64,000 nucleotides of DNA from Agrobacterium larrymoorei (lineage in GTDB: Bacteria; Pseudomonadota; Alphaproteobacteria; Rhizobiales; Rhizobiaceae). The notes beneath the pieces were generated by a model, which was not told the DNA's origin, ran no database searches, and saw only the letters and a list, made by a program, of their open reading frames with translations. The position numbers were made by a program, and so were the translations under genes. This document shows, piece after piece, positions 17,666 to 26,275 of the stretch; the stretch's first letter is position 1, and every line of letters begins with the position of its first letter. The DNA lies in assembly GCF_030819275.1 (NCBI RefSeq), contig NZ_JAUTBL010000001.1, forward strand, positions 1,614,501-1,678,500, given 5' to 3'.

Positions 17666-18172
17666 ATGTCTGTTACACCTGAAACCGAAAACAAGCATCA
17701 CGAAGACATCAAGCACGTCCATCCGCATCCGAAGAAGCGTTCTGCGGCTGCCTTAACCATTGGTGCCATCGCCCTTTTGGCAGTCGGTATTGCCGGAGGT
17801 GCAGGTGCAATGAAGTTGACACGCCCCACGGCAGAGCTTGCGCCCATCGCACCCGTCGCGATTTCGGCCATGCCAAACGACAGCCTCACCAGCGTCAAGG
17901 GCAAGGTGGTGGAAATCTTCGGCAACAAGTTCATCATTCAGGATGAAAGTGGCCGCGCGCTCGTTGAAACGGGGCCGGAAGGGAAGGGTGGTACGATCGT
18001 CAACAAGGACGAGGTCGTGACCGTCCAGGGCCGCTTCGACGATGGCTTCCTCCATGGCAGCTACATCGTCCACAAAGACGGAAAGACCGATCAACTCGGC
18101 CCGGCGGGTAAACCTCCTCGCGGTCCGGAGAGTGGTCCTCGGGGACCGGAGGGCGGCCCCCACAGGCCCTAA
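17666..18172 (+). CDS. Membrane-anchored, exported OB-fold-like protein
   Basis: A 168-residue protein with a polar His-rich N-terminus, a hydrophobic anchor or uncleaved signal (~28-48), then a ~70-residue beta-rich domain ('VKGKVVEIFGNKFIIQDESG', 'VVTVQGRFDDGFLHGSYIV') that looks like an OB fold. The last ~25 residues are a Pro/Gly/Arg-rich tail with three near-identical RGPExGP units. An AAAGGAG site precedes the start. Its position, divergent from an OmpR-type two-component system, matches enterobacterial ygiW next to qseBC, where YgiW is a periplasmic OB-fold stress protein. A similar envelope role is inferred; homology is not proven. Confidence 0.7.
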   Translation: MSVTPETENKHHEDIKHVHPHPKKRSAAALTIGAIALLAVGIAGGAGAMKLTRPTAELAPIAPVAISAMPNDSLTSVKGKVVEIFGNKFIIQDESGRALVETGPEGKGGTIVNKDEVVTVQGRFDDGFLHGSYIVHKDGKTDQLGPAGKPPRGPESGPRGPEGGPHRP

Positions 18173-18213
18173 TCTTCTGATATCCCTTTAGCGAAAGCGA
18201 GTAGATGAGATTC

Positions 18214-18247
18214 GATAAGGCCGCCCGGTGTGCCGGGCGGCCTTATC
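18214..18247. terminator. Bidirectional terminator hairpin
   Basis: A perfect 15-bp stem (18214-18228 with 18233-18247) around a TGTG loop, between the convergent OB-fold-like gene and tetR. The stem is very GC-rich and starts with GATAAGG, so each strand ends in CCTTATC. The T-run is short. Confidence 0.75.
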
Positions 18248-18308
18248 ATCATGGGTGGAATCAATGCGATGGTTTGGAGCGTGAGAAGGGGGCTTGCACG
18301 GCTTGCCC

Positions 18309-18956
18309 TCACACTGATTGCTTACGCCGCAACGTTTCCTGCAAACCTGCCACAAGATAACCAAGCCCGCTCTCGAACACAGCTTCGGTGTTGACCGTCC
18401 CGACCTCCCGACAGGTTTCTAGAGCGTCGGTCAGCAAGGGAAACGGCGCAATGTCTGCATCGAAATCAGCTTTTGGCAGGTCGCGGTCGATCCGTTCACG
18501 CTCCTGCTCTCCCTGTTCTTCAAGAACATAACCCACTACATAGCGCGTCACGCAGATGGCGATACCGAAGGCCTCTTTGGCCGAAAAACCCGCATCGACA
18601 TAGAGTTGCAGTACCTTTTCCGCATCGGCAAAATCGGCGACGGATGGTCGTGTGCCTGCGGTCAATCGCGCGCCATCGCGCATAGTCAGCAACGCTTTGC
18701 GGACGCTGCGGGCATTGGCTAGGGTAAATGCCACCCAGTCCTGGCCTGGTTTGGGCAGGCGATCGTGATGATAGCGCAGCAGCATCTCCGAGTTGATCGC
18801 ATCCAGCAATTCCGACTTGTTGCGGAAATGCCAGTAGAGTGCCGGCTGCTGAACCCCCAGCCGCTCCGCAAGCTTTCGCGTGGATAGCTTGTCTATCCCC
18901 ACTTCATTCAGCAGCAGCAGAGCCTCATCGACAATGCGCTCGCGTCCAATCGCCAT
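18309..18956 (-). CDS. tetR: Tetracycline repressor TetR
   Basis: A 215-residue repressor. The N-terminal helix-turn-helix ('LSTRKLAERLGVQQPALYWHF', ~21-41) is nearly the classical TetR recognition sequence. The C-terminal region keeps the tetracycline-binding fold, including His/Arg-rich 'RDGARLTAGTRP' and a 'LEEQGEQER' helix. In this family binding of tetracycline-Mg2+ releases the repressor from the tet operators. I used the ATG at 18956 because longer frames run into the operator sites and TetR proteins begin at about this point. It is divergent from tetA. Confidence 0.93.
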   Translation of the reverse strand: MAIGRERIVDEALLLLNEVGIDKLSTRKLAERLGVQQPALYWHFRNKSELLDAINSEMLLRYHHDRLPKPGQDWVAFTLANARSVRKALLTMRDGARLTAGTRPSVADFADAEKVLQLYVDAGFSAKEAFGIAICVTRYVVGYVLEEQGEQERERIDRDLPKADFDADIAPFPLLTDALETCREVGTVNTEAVFESGLGYLVAGLQETLRRKQSV

Positions 18957-18971
18957 GAAAACACCTATTGA

Positions 18972-19020
18972 CTTATCAGTGATAAGGGAGCTTATCACTG
19001 ATAAATTTATCGCTGATAAA
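18972..19020. promoter_or_regulatory. Three tet operator-like palindromes
   Basis: Site 1 is CTTATCAGTGATAAG (18972-18986), a perfect palindrome about its central base. Site 2 is TTATCACTGATAA (18992-19004), also perfect. Site 3 is TTTATCGCTGATAAA (19006-19020) with one mismatch. All match the TATCA-N-TGATA tet operator core. They fill the space between tetR and tetA, so both genes should be repressed together. Confidence 0.9.
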
Positions 19021-19040
19021 GCCTACAAGGACGCCTCTCC

Positions 19041-20246
19041 ATGAACAAGGCCCTCATCGTTATTCTCGCAACCGTTGCGCTCGATGCGATCGGTGCTGGT
19101 CTGATCTTCCCCATTCTTCCCGATCTCTTGCATGAAGTAACGGGAGGAAACGACTTCGGATTTCTCTATGGGCTCATGCTGGCAGTCTTCGCCATCATGC
19201 AATTTGTCTTCTCGCCGGTTCTGGGCGCGCTCAGCGATCGGTTCGGGCGGCGTCCGGTTTTGCTGCTTTCTCTGGCTGGAACTCTCATCGATTACCTCGT
19301 CATGGGCCTTTCACCACTCGGCTGGGTGTTGGTGGTGGGCAGAGCGGTCGCTGGCATAACCAGTGCCAATATGGCGGTGGCGAGCGCTTATATTACCGAC
19401 ATAACCCCGGCCGATCAGCGTGCGCAGCGGTTTGGCACGATTGGCGCGGTGATGAGCACGGGCTTCATCATTGGCCCGGTCATCGGGGGTGTGATGGGTG
19501 CCTGGTGGCTGCGCTCGCCCTTCCTTGTGGCGGCGCTGTTCAATGGGCTCAATTTTCTCGTCGCACTGTTCGTTTTGCCGGAAAGCCGGTCAGCGAACGA
19601 AACCAGGTTCGAGCTGAAAGAACTCAACCCCTTGCGACCTTTGCTCTGGCTGTGGAATTTCAAAGAACTCCTGCCGCTTGTTATCGTCTTCGTGGTGTTC
19701 GGTCTTGTCGCCGCCATACCAGGGACGATCTGGGTCCTCTACGGTGCCGAGCGGTTTGGGTGGGATTCCGTTCATCTCGGCCTGTCGCTATCGGTTTTCG
19801 GCGTTAGTGGCGCACTGGCCCAGGCCTTCCTTGTCGGGCCGTTATCGCGCCGCTTCGGCGACCTCGGGACCTTGATGATCGGCGTCGCCTTCGACATGTT
19901 GGCCTATGTTCTGATGGCCTTCGCCACCCAAAGTTGGATGGGGTATGCCGTGGCACCGCTCTTTGCACTCGGGGGTGTTGCGATGCCGGCGCTACAGTCG
20001 CTGGCAACCAGCCATGTGAGCGATGAGCAACAGGGACAGTTACAGGGTGTTTTGGCGAGCCTGATGAGTCTTGCCGGTATCGCCGGACCGGTTCTGACGA
20101 CCGCCTTGTTCTTTTCAACCCAAACCGTCTGGATCGGCACGACATGGATGGTGGGAGCCGCGCTCTACCTTCTGGCGTCACCGCTTTTTGCGAGGGTAAA
20201 GGTGCCGAAGCCTGTGGGCGAATATCAGCGCGAGACGCGCGTTTGA
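19041..20246 (+). CDS. tetA: Tetracycline efflux MFS transporter TetA
   Basis: A 401-residue inner-membrane antiporter with 12 predicted segments that exports tetracycline-metal complexes for protons. The start 'VALDAIGAGLIFPILPDLL' and the loop 2-3 motif 'GALSDRFGRRPVLL' are diagnostic of the TetA group 1 efflux family. Length matches the ~400 of known TetA proteins. A chromosomal pair of this kind, tetA(30)/tetR, was described in A. tumefaciens C58, and this one may be its counterpart. The gene lies 84 bases from tetR with operators between. Confidence 0.93.
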   Translation: MNKALIVILATVALDAIGAGLIFPILPDLLHEVTGGNDFGFLYGLMLAVFAIMQFVFSPVLGALSDRFGRRPVLLLSLAGTLIDYLVMGLSPLGWVLVVGRAVAGITSANMAVASAYITDITPADQRAQRFGTIGAVMSTGFIIGPVIGGVMGAWWLRSPFLVAALFNGLNFLVALFVLPESRSANETRFELKELNPLRPLLWLWNFKELLPLVIVFVVFGLVAAIPGTIWVLYGAERFGWDSVHLGLSLSVFGVSGALAQAFLVGPLSRRFGDLGTLMIGVAFDMLAYVLMAFATQSWMGYAVAPLFALGGVAMPALQSLATSHVSDEQQGQLQGVLASLMSLAGIAGPVLTTALFFSTQTVWIGTTWMVGAALYLLASPLFARVKVPKPVGEYQRETRV

Positions 20247-20265
20247 AATGACATCGCAGCACGTT

Positions 20266-20294
20266 GCAGGCCGGGGTTCGTCCCGGCCTGCTTT
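20266..20294 (+). terminator. Rho-independent terminator after tetA
   Basis: GCAGGCCGGG (20266-20275) and CCCGGCCTGC (20282-20291) form a perfect 10-bp stem with a six-base loop, followed by TTT. It can also serve the convergent amidohydrolase gene. Confidence 0.8.
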
Positions 20295-20314
20295 GGTATA
20301 GGCTGGGTCTGCTG

Positions 20315-21523
20315 TTAACGCTTCACCCGCCCGTTTTCGGCAACCAGGCGGCCGTTCTTGAAAACCTTGTGTCGCGTCGGAAAGGCAATTACGGCCTCCG
20401 GCACATGCTCCGCTGCCAGGGAGACGAAATCAGCTTTCGCACCGATTTCAATCCCATATCCGTCTAGCCGCAAGGCTTTTGCACCAGCAGCCGTCACGAT
20501 CTCGAAGGCAGCAGAGAGCTCGTCGTCGGTGTAGAAGCCAGATCTGTAGCCGATGATTTCTGCACGGTGGAGCATGTCGCCATCACCATAGGGCCACCAG
20601 GAATCGCGGATATTGTCACTGCCGCTGAAAACCGTCACGCCTTCGCGGCGCAGCAGAGCGACCGGTGGGAAATTGTGGTTGCCGGGGGCATTGGTCATGA
20701 TCGAGACTCCGCTTCGCGCGATCCGGGCTGCAATCTTTTTCGCCGCATCTGGTGCAAGGTCGCCCAGACCATAGGCATGACTGACGGCGACATGCCCTTG
20801 CATTCCGAGTGCAATGGTGCGGTCGCAAATTTCCTCGATGGTAAAAGCGCCCATCGAGCCTGCGTCATGCAGATGGATATCGATATCGACGCCATGCTTT
20901 TCCGCAACGCCGAAGACCACGTCGAGATGGCCGTTGACGTCGCGGTCGAAGCTTGCGGGGTCGAGCCCGCCTACAAGATCTGCGCCAAGACCGATGGCGG
21001 CATCGAGAAGCTCTGGCGTTCCCGGGCTTTTCAGGATGCCGCTTTGAGGAAAGGCGACGAGTTGGATATCGATCATATCCCGATATTCCTCGCGCACAGC
21101 GAGGATGGTTTCCAAAGACTTCAGCCCGACCGAACCATCGACCATCACGTGGCTACGCATCTGGGTCGTGCCTTTGGAAATGCAAAGATCGAGCTGATTG
21201 CGCGCGCGCTCCGCCATCGGCTCGGCCTTCGCCATGTTCTCAGCCTGGAAGGCGACACGTTCATGAACATCAAAGCCATTGGTGCAGGGGCGATGCGACA
21301 CCCACTTCCCGCCATAAAAGCTGGTATCGAGATGGATATGTCCTTCTACGAAGCCCGGCAGCACAAGATCGCCGGAAAGGTCGATCGATGAGGCGGACGC
21401 CGCGCCCAGCGAAGTGGGACTGCCTGCTGCTTCAATGGCTGTGATCCGGCCATTGTCTACGTGAATGTCGCGCAGGGACCCGTCGGCCAGCTTGGCATTG
21501 GTGAAGATGGTTGTGGTGGTCAT
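20315..21523 (-). CDS. Cytosine deaminase-like amidohydrolase (variant base residue)
   Basis: A 402-residue amidohydrolase of the mononuclear cytosine-deaminase/AtzC-like branch. Metal ligands are His62/His64 ('EGHIHLD'), His217 and Asp303 ('SGSDN'), with His249 ('VSHAYG'). In E. coli CodA the general base is Glu three residues after the metal His; here that position is Asp220 ('IHLHDAG'). It is similar throughout to the 25061-26260 protein, which keeps Glu. The ATG at 21523 is preceded by AGGAAACC, and the upstream frame is not needed. It ends the ABC-importer operon. A deaminase or amidase acting on an N-heterocycle is inferred; substrate unknown. Confidence 0.85.
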   Translation of the reverse strand: MTTTTIFTNAKLADGSLRDIHVDNGRITAIEAAGSPTSLGAASASSIDLSGDLVLPGFVEGHIHLDTSFYGGKWVSHRPCTNGFDVHERVAFQAENMAKAEPMAERARNQLDLCISKGTTQMRSHVMVDGSVGLKSLETILAVREEYRDMIDIQLVAFPQSGILKSPGTPELLDAAIGLGADLVGGLDPASFDRDVNGHLDVVFGVAEKHGVDIDIHLHDAGSMGAFTIEEICDRTIALGMQGHVAVSHAYGLGDLAPDAAKKIAARIARSGVSIMTNAPGNHNFPPVALLRREGVTVFSGSDNIRDSWWPYGDGDMLHRAEIIGYRSGFYTDDELSAAFEIVTAAGAKALRLDGYGIEIGAKADFVSLAAEHVPEAVIAFPTRHKVFKNGRLVAENGRVKR

Positions 21524-21589
21524 CGGGGTTTCCTTTCCGTATTTTGCACCATGAGGCGCAAGCATTCGCTTGCTCATCACAGCACTTGT

Positions 21590-22567
21590 TTATCGTGGCG
21601 CCAGATGGCAGGCGACCTTGCCGCCGCCTTCCCGTGTTCGGACCTCCGGCGCAACCTTGCTGCACAGCTCGGTGGCGATGGGACAGCGTGGATGGAAGGC
21701 GCAGCCCTTTGGCGGATCGAGCGGACTTGGCGGCTCGCCGCCCATCAGCGCCCGATCGCGATTGGGGGCTGCGACATCGGGGATGGTTTGCAGCAGAAGC
21801 CGCGTGTAGGGATGTTGAGGATTGGCGAAGAGTGCCTCTGTTTCCGCTTCCTCCACAATCCGGCCGAGATACATGACAGCGATACGATCGGCCATGTGCC
21901 GGACGACGGCGAGATTGTGGCTGATGAAGAGGTAAGTCAGGCCAAGCTCATCCTGCAATCTGCGCATCAGATTGAGGATTTGCGCCTGGACGGAGACATC
22001 GAGTGCCGAGGTCGGTTCGTCGCAGACAAGGAATTCCGGCTCGCTGGCGAGCGCTCTCGCAATCGAGATGCGCTGTCTCTGACCGCCTGAAAACTCGTGC
22101 GGAAAACGCCCGGCATCGTCCGCAGACAGGCCGACGGTTCGCAACAACTCCGCCACGCGCGCATCGATCGCCTCCCTGCCTTGACGCAGACCGAAGACTT
22201 GAATTGGTTCGGCAATGATATTGCCGACCCGCCAGCGTGGGTTGAGGCTGGCGTGCGGGTCCTGAAAGATCATCTGGGCTTCGAGCGGCTTGCCACTGTT
22301 TACGCCCTTTTCGGCCGGCGCAAAGACGATGGCGCCCTCGCTTGGGTCATACAGTCCCGTCACCAGTCGGGCGACGGTGGATTTGCCACAGCCGGACTCC
22401 CCGACGAGAGCAAGGCACTTGCCTTTCTGCACTGTGAAGGTCACGTCCTGGACGGCGCGAAGATAGCGTTTCGGCTTGCGGTCGATCACACGGTTCAACC
22501 AGGGAGCGGAGACGTCGAAGACACGCGTCAGCTGATCGACTTCCAGCGCATTGTCAGGGCTTCTCAT
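21590..22567 (-). CDS. ABC transporter ATP-binding protein (DppF/OppF type)
   Basis: A 325-residue ATPase with Walker A 'GESGCGKST', the signature 'FSGGQRQR' and Walker B 'LVCDEPTSALD'. The C-terminal oligopeptide/dipeptide extension contains the Cys-rich 'GCAFHPRCPIATELC' motif that binds an Fe-S cluster or metal in this family. It starts inside the stop of the DppD-type gene (ATGA overlap). It powers import by the two permeases further upstream in the operon. Confidence 0.92.
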   Translation of the reverse strand: MRSPDNALEVDQLTRVFDVSAPWLNRVIDRKPKRYLRAVQDVTFTVQKGKCLALVGESGCGKSTVARLVTGLYDPSEGAIVFAPAEKGVNSGKPLEAQMIFQDPHASLNPRWRVGNIIAEPIQVFGLRQGREAIDARVAELLRTVGLSADDAGRFPHEFSGGQRQRISIARALASEPEFLVCDEPTSALDVSVQAQILNLMRRLQDELGLTYLFISHNLAVVRHMADRIAVMYLGRIVEEAETEALFANPQHPYTRLLLQTIPDVAAPNRDRALMGGEPPSPLDPPKGCAFHPRCPIATELCSKVAPEVRTREGGGKVACHLAPR

Positions 22568-23562
22568 GCAACACCTCCATCGTGGACGAGACAGGCGACG
22601 CTGCCGTGATCATTGCGCACCAGCGCGGGTTTCATTTGCCGGCAGCGGGGGCCGACATCCGGACAGCGGGGATTGAACGCGCAGCCTTCAGGAATGGCGT
22701 TGAGCCTGGGCATGGCACCATCGATCTGGGTTAGCCGCTCGACACGGGCGCCAAGTGCGGGAATGGAACCCATCAAGCCGCGCGTATAAGGGTGCTTGGG
22801 GTTACGCAGCACCTCGTTGACCGGGCCGACCTCGATCACCCTGCCAGCATACATGACGGCAACGCGGTCGGCGGTTTCGGCAATCACACCCATGTCGTGG
22901 GTGACGAGCATGACGCCCGCGCCCTTTTCGCGGCAAAGCTTGCGCAGCAGCGTGGTGATCTGCGCCTGAATGGACACGTCGAGCGCGGTGGTGGGTTCGT
23001 CGGCAATGATCAATTGCGGATCGCCCGCAAGCGCGAGCGCTATGACGACGCGCTGGCGCATGCCACCGGAAAACTGATGAGGATAATGATCGATGCGCTC
23101 ATCCGCGCCCGGAATGCCGACCTGTTTCAACAGGCCGACGGCGTGGGCGCGTGCTTGCGCGCGGCTGCGGTTCGAGTGCAGACGTATCGTCTCGATCAGT
23201 TGCTGGCCGACCGAGAAGAGCGGGTTGAGCGAGGTGAGCGGATCCTGAAAGATTGCGCCGACCATGCGGCCACGAACCGTGCTCATCTCCAACTCGCTCA
23301 GAGTATCGGTGCGCGTGCCGCCGATGCGGATTTCGCCCGCAGCAATCCGTCCCGGCGGTTCAAGCAGCCCAAGAACGGCCATGCCTGTCATCGACTTGCC
23401 CGCGCCGGACTCGCCGACGACTCCTAAAATTTCGCCTCGCTCGACGGTGAGCGAGACGTCGGAGAGGGCGGTCAGAATGCCTTTGCGGGTTGGGAACTCA
23501 ACGGACAGGCCTTTGACTTCAAGAGCCGGCATGGCTGTCGGTGTCTGAGTGGCTGAGGTCAT
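22564..23562 (-). CDS. ABC transporter ATP-binding protein (DppD/OppD type)
   Basis: A 332-residue ATPase with Walker A 'GESGAGKS', signature 'FSGGMRQR', Walker B 'LIIADEPTTALD' and the C-terminal 'GCAFNPRCPDVGPRC' motif. It pairs with the DppF-type protein to make the heterodimeric motor. It overlaps both neighbours by four bases, so translation is coupled to the amidohydrolase gene upstream. Confidence 0.92.
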   Translation of the reverse strand: MTSATQTPTAMPALEVKGLSVEFPTRKGILTALSDVSLTVERGEILGVVGESGAGKSMTGMAVLGLLEPPGRIAAGEIRIGGTRTDTLSELEMSTVRGRMVGAIFQDPLTSLNPLFSVGQQLIETIRLHSNRSRAQARAHAVGLLKQVGIPGADERIDHYPHQFSGGMRQRVVIALALAGDPQLIIADEPTTALDVSIQAQITTLLRKLCREKGAGVMLVTHDMGVIAETADRVAVMYAGRVIEVGPVNEVLRNPKHPYTRGLMGSIPALGARVERLTQIDGAMPRLNAIPEGCAFNPRCPDVGPRCRQMKPALVRNDHGSVACLVHDGGVA

Positions 23563-25064
23563 CGCGACACCTCGCTGGAGTGATGCGTAAGCGGATAGCT
23601 CGGCGGGAAAATCTCCTCGACCGGCGGATGCTGAAACGTCCGTTCGGGATATTTGGCGACAAGTCCATCAAACTGACGCTGTGCCTGACGCCTGGCGGCG
23701 ATGAGGTCGATGCCCGCCACCTCTCCGTCACGCATCGAAATCCGTCCATCGACGATGGTGGCGCGGGTAACGCGACCGGTGGCGCCGTAGACAAGCGTCT
23801 GGATCGGATCGATCCGTGGCGCGATCATGCTGTCGGCCATGTCGAAAACGGCGAAATCGGCTTTCGCGCCCGGCGCGATACGGCCGAGATCCCGCCGCTT
23901 CAGCGCATCGGCGCCGGCAATCGTTGCGGCATCATAGAAATCGGCGGAAGACCCGGCATCGCCTCGACCTTCCGCAAGCCGGTTCATCATCAGTCCGACC
24001 GACATGTTCAGAACCATATCGGGAGGGGCGGTGTCGGTTCCCATGCCGATCCGAATGCCCACCGCCTTCAGGCGGGAGAAGGATTTGAGCACCGAGCCGT
24101 GGCGGGCAGAGACGAGCGGACAATGGGCGACGGTCACGCCCTGTGCGGCGTAGCGCGCAAGATCGTCTTCTGTCGCGACGGTCGCATGCGGGGCAATCAG
24201 TCGTGGTGAAAGGAGGCTAAGGCTGTCTAACCACTCGGGCGCCGTCTTGCCATGCAGGCGGCGCACGGTTTGCAATTCCATCTCGCCCTGCGCCATATGC
24301 AGGCGAACAGGCATATCCATATCATTGGCATGAGCAAAGGTCTGACGCAGCAGCGTTTCGGTACAGGTCTCCACACGATCCGGTGCGAACATGCCCGAAA
24401 TCAGGCCATTGCCGCTGCCGTGAATGCGTTGGGCAAAGGACGCGGCCTCTGTCAATTCAGCCAATCCCCGCTCGTCATCGAAGACCGGCTGCATGGAGCC
24501 GCTTTCATCAAGGATGACCCCGCCGCTGCGGTAGGCAGGACCCAGCCAGACGCGGATGCCGAGCTCTTCCGCAGCATCTGCTGCTGCTTCGAATTCTGCA
24601 ACCGTCTCGCCCCAGGCACGGTAAAACAGCGAGGCGATCGGAAGTGCCGACGTAATGCCGTTCAAGAGAAGCTGCGCAAAGGCGTAACGCTTCTGAAACG
24701 CAAGTTCGTCCTGGCTGTACATTTCGTAGGCGCGGGGTGCGTAGTCCGCGGCCCAGACGCGGCCCTTCTTCCAGCCGGGCTGGTTGTCCATGGCGAGAAC
24801 GGTCGTGTCGAGATCGGAGAGCGCATCCAGATCGACAAAGCCCGGACCGATGAGAGCGTCGCCCATGTCATAGCGTTCCAAGACTGCGCCCTCGAAATCT
24901 CGACCGACCCAGAGAATTGTGTCGTTGTCGATGACGACTTCGCCGTCCGGAATGAGACGCCTGCCTTCGGGCAGATCGGCAACGACGAAGCGGGACTTGA
25001 GCGCCCAGCGCCCCGGCGGTCTTTTACCCAGCGGAAGCATCGACCAGGATGAGGGCGCGTTCAT
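23559..25064 (-). CDS. Amidohydrolase of the chlorohydrolase/deaminase group with DxD in place of HxH
   Basis: A 501-residue protein with the overall layout of the ATZ/TRZ deaminase group: the strand-1 region, 'RLHMAQGE' (His256), 'APHATV' (His293) and 'GTDTAPPD' (Asp344). The universal strand-1 HxH metal motif is replaced by Asp78-Leu-Asp80 ('GFVDLDALSD'). The usual Glu three residues after the second His is Gln259, with Glu261 nearby. The changes are clear in the bases and do not come from a frameshift. The enzyme may bind metal differently or have a new activity. It overlaps its neighbours by four bases in the importer operon, so it probably acts on the imported compound. Confidence 0.82.
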   Translation of the reverse strand: MNAPSSWSMLPLGKRPPGRWALKSRFVVADLPEGRRLIPDGEVVIDNDTILWVGRDFEGAVLERYDMGDALIGPGFVDLDALSDLDTTVLAMDNQPGWKKGRVWAADYAPRAYEMYSQDELAFQKRYAFAQLLLNGITSALPIASLFYRAWGETVAEFEAAADAAEELGIRVWLGPAYRSGGVILDESGSMQPVFDDERGLAELTEAASFAQRIHGSGNGLISGMFAPDRVETCTETLLRQTFAHANDMDMPVRLHMAQGEMELQTVRRLHGKTAPEWLDSLSLLSPRLIAPHATVATEDDLARYAAQGVTVAHCPLVSARHGSVLKSFSRLKAVGIRIGMGTDTAPPDMVLNMSVGLMMNRLAEGRGDAGSSADFYDAATIAGADALKRRDLGRIAPGAKADFAVFDMADSMIAPRIDPIQTLVYGATGRVTRATIVDGRISMRDGEVAGIDLIAARRQAQRQFDGLVAKYPERTFQHPPVEEIFPPSYPLTHHSSEVSR

Positions 25065-26260
25065 GGGCGCTCCTTCAGGCTCGTGCCGTCTCGGGCGGCG
25101 ACATTGCCAGCGGTGACCACGAGCTTGCGAGGTTGATGCGTGACGATCGCTTCGCCGACCGTTTCCCCTTCAACGATGACGACATCGCCACGGCCGCCAA
25201 TCGTGAGTGAATGTTCAGCACGATCCATGGCTTGAGCACCGCCAGTGGTGCAGACATCGAGCGCCCAAAGCAGTTCATCATCGCGACGCAGGTTGTTTTT
25301 CATGCCGAGCAACATCGATCGCTCCAGCATGTCGCCATTGCCATAGGGCCCCCAGGTATCACGGAAGCCATCGACACCGGCACCGAAGCGGACACCGGCG
25401 GAGCGCAAACGGCGCAGAGACGGGACTTCGCGCGAGGGCGGGGCCGTCGTCAGGATCGGCACATCGAGTTCGGCGCAGGTGTCGATCAGCCCCTGCGTCA
25501 TGTTCCAGTCCGGATCGCCAAGGCAGAAGGCATGGCTGACGGCGACCTTTCCTTGCATGCCGAGCGCACGGATGCGCTCGAAGATCAATTCCATGGAGAA
25601 GGCACCGAGTTCGCCGCTTTCATGCAGATGGATATCCACGCCCTTGCCGTGCTTCTCGGCGATGGCAAAGATCGTATCGAGATGACCGTTGGGATCACGA
25701 TCCATGCCGCACGGGTCGAGACCGCCAACAAGATCGGCACCCATCGCCATGCCGGCATCCAGCAGTTCCGCCGTGCCGGGGCGGCGCATCAGGCCCGATT
25801 GCGGGAAGGCGACGATTTCGATTTCGACAATGCCCGCCAGCTGGCGCCGCGTCTCCATCACGCCTTCCAGAGCGACCAGACCTTGATCGGTGTCGATATC
25901 CACATGGGTGCGGATGAGCGTCGTGCCGTAGCCGACCGATTGCAGCGCCTGGCGCATGGACTGGATATGAGCGTCCAACCCATAGTCGCGCTTGACCTTG
26001 CGCTCGTTGTCGATCTTGTCGATCAGACGCGGACCGACTTCATTGACGTACCAAGGGTAGCCCAGCAGAGATTTATCGAGATGGGTATGAGCATCGACAA
26101 GGCCGGGAATGGCGATACGTCCGCCGGCATCCTCGACAGGCAGGCCCTCGGCTGCGAGATCCTGGCCGATGTCGGCAATCCGACCGTTGCGGATCAGAAT
26201 ATCGGCGGTGTCGCCGCCCATCGGTCTTGCGTTAGTAATCAGAAGGTCGCTCATGGACAT
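25061..26260 (-). CDS. Cytosine deaminase-like amidohydrolase
   Basis: A 399-residue amidohydrolase with an intact cytosine-deaminase-type site: His58/His60 ('DAHTHLD'), His211, general base Glu214 ('HLHESGE'), His243 ('VSHAF') and Asp297 ('VDGFRD'). It shares long stretches with the 20315-21523 protein ('VAFPQSG', 'ADLVGGLDP'), so the two arose by duplication. The gene sits between the permease and the DxD amidohydrolase. The family hydrolyses C-N bonds of pyrimidines, triazines and related rings; the substrate here is unknown. Confidence 0.87.
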   Translation of the reverse strand: MSMSDLLITNARPMGGDTADILIRNGRIADIGQDLAAEGLPVEDAGGRIAIPGLVDAHTHLDKSLLGYPWYVNEVGPRLIDKIDNERKVKRDYGLDAHIQSMRQALQSVGYGTTLIRTHVDIDTDQGLVALEGVMETRRQLAGIVEIEIVAFPQSGLMRRPGTAELLDAGMAMGADLVGGLDPCGMDRDPNGHLDTIFAIAEKHGKGVDIHLHESGELGAFSMELIFERIRALGMQGKVAVSHAFCLGDPDWNMTQGLIDTCAELDVPILTTAPPSREVPSLRRLRSAGVRFGAGVDGFRDTWGPYGNGDMLERSMLLGMKNNLRRDDELLWALDVCTTGGAQAMDRAEHSLTIGGRGDVVIVEGETVGEAIVTHQPRKLVVTAGNVAARDGTSLKERP

Positions 26261-26275
26261 TGTCCCCGCACGGTT

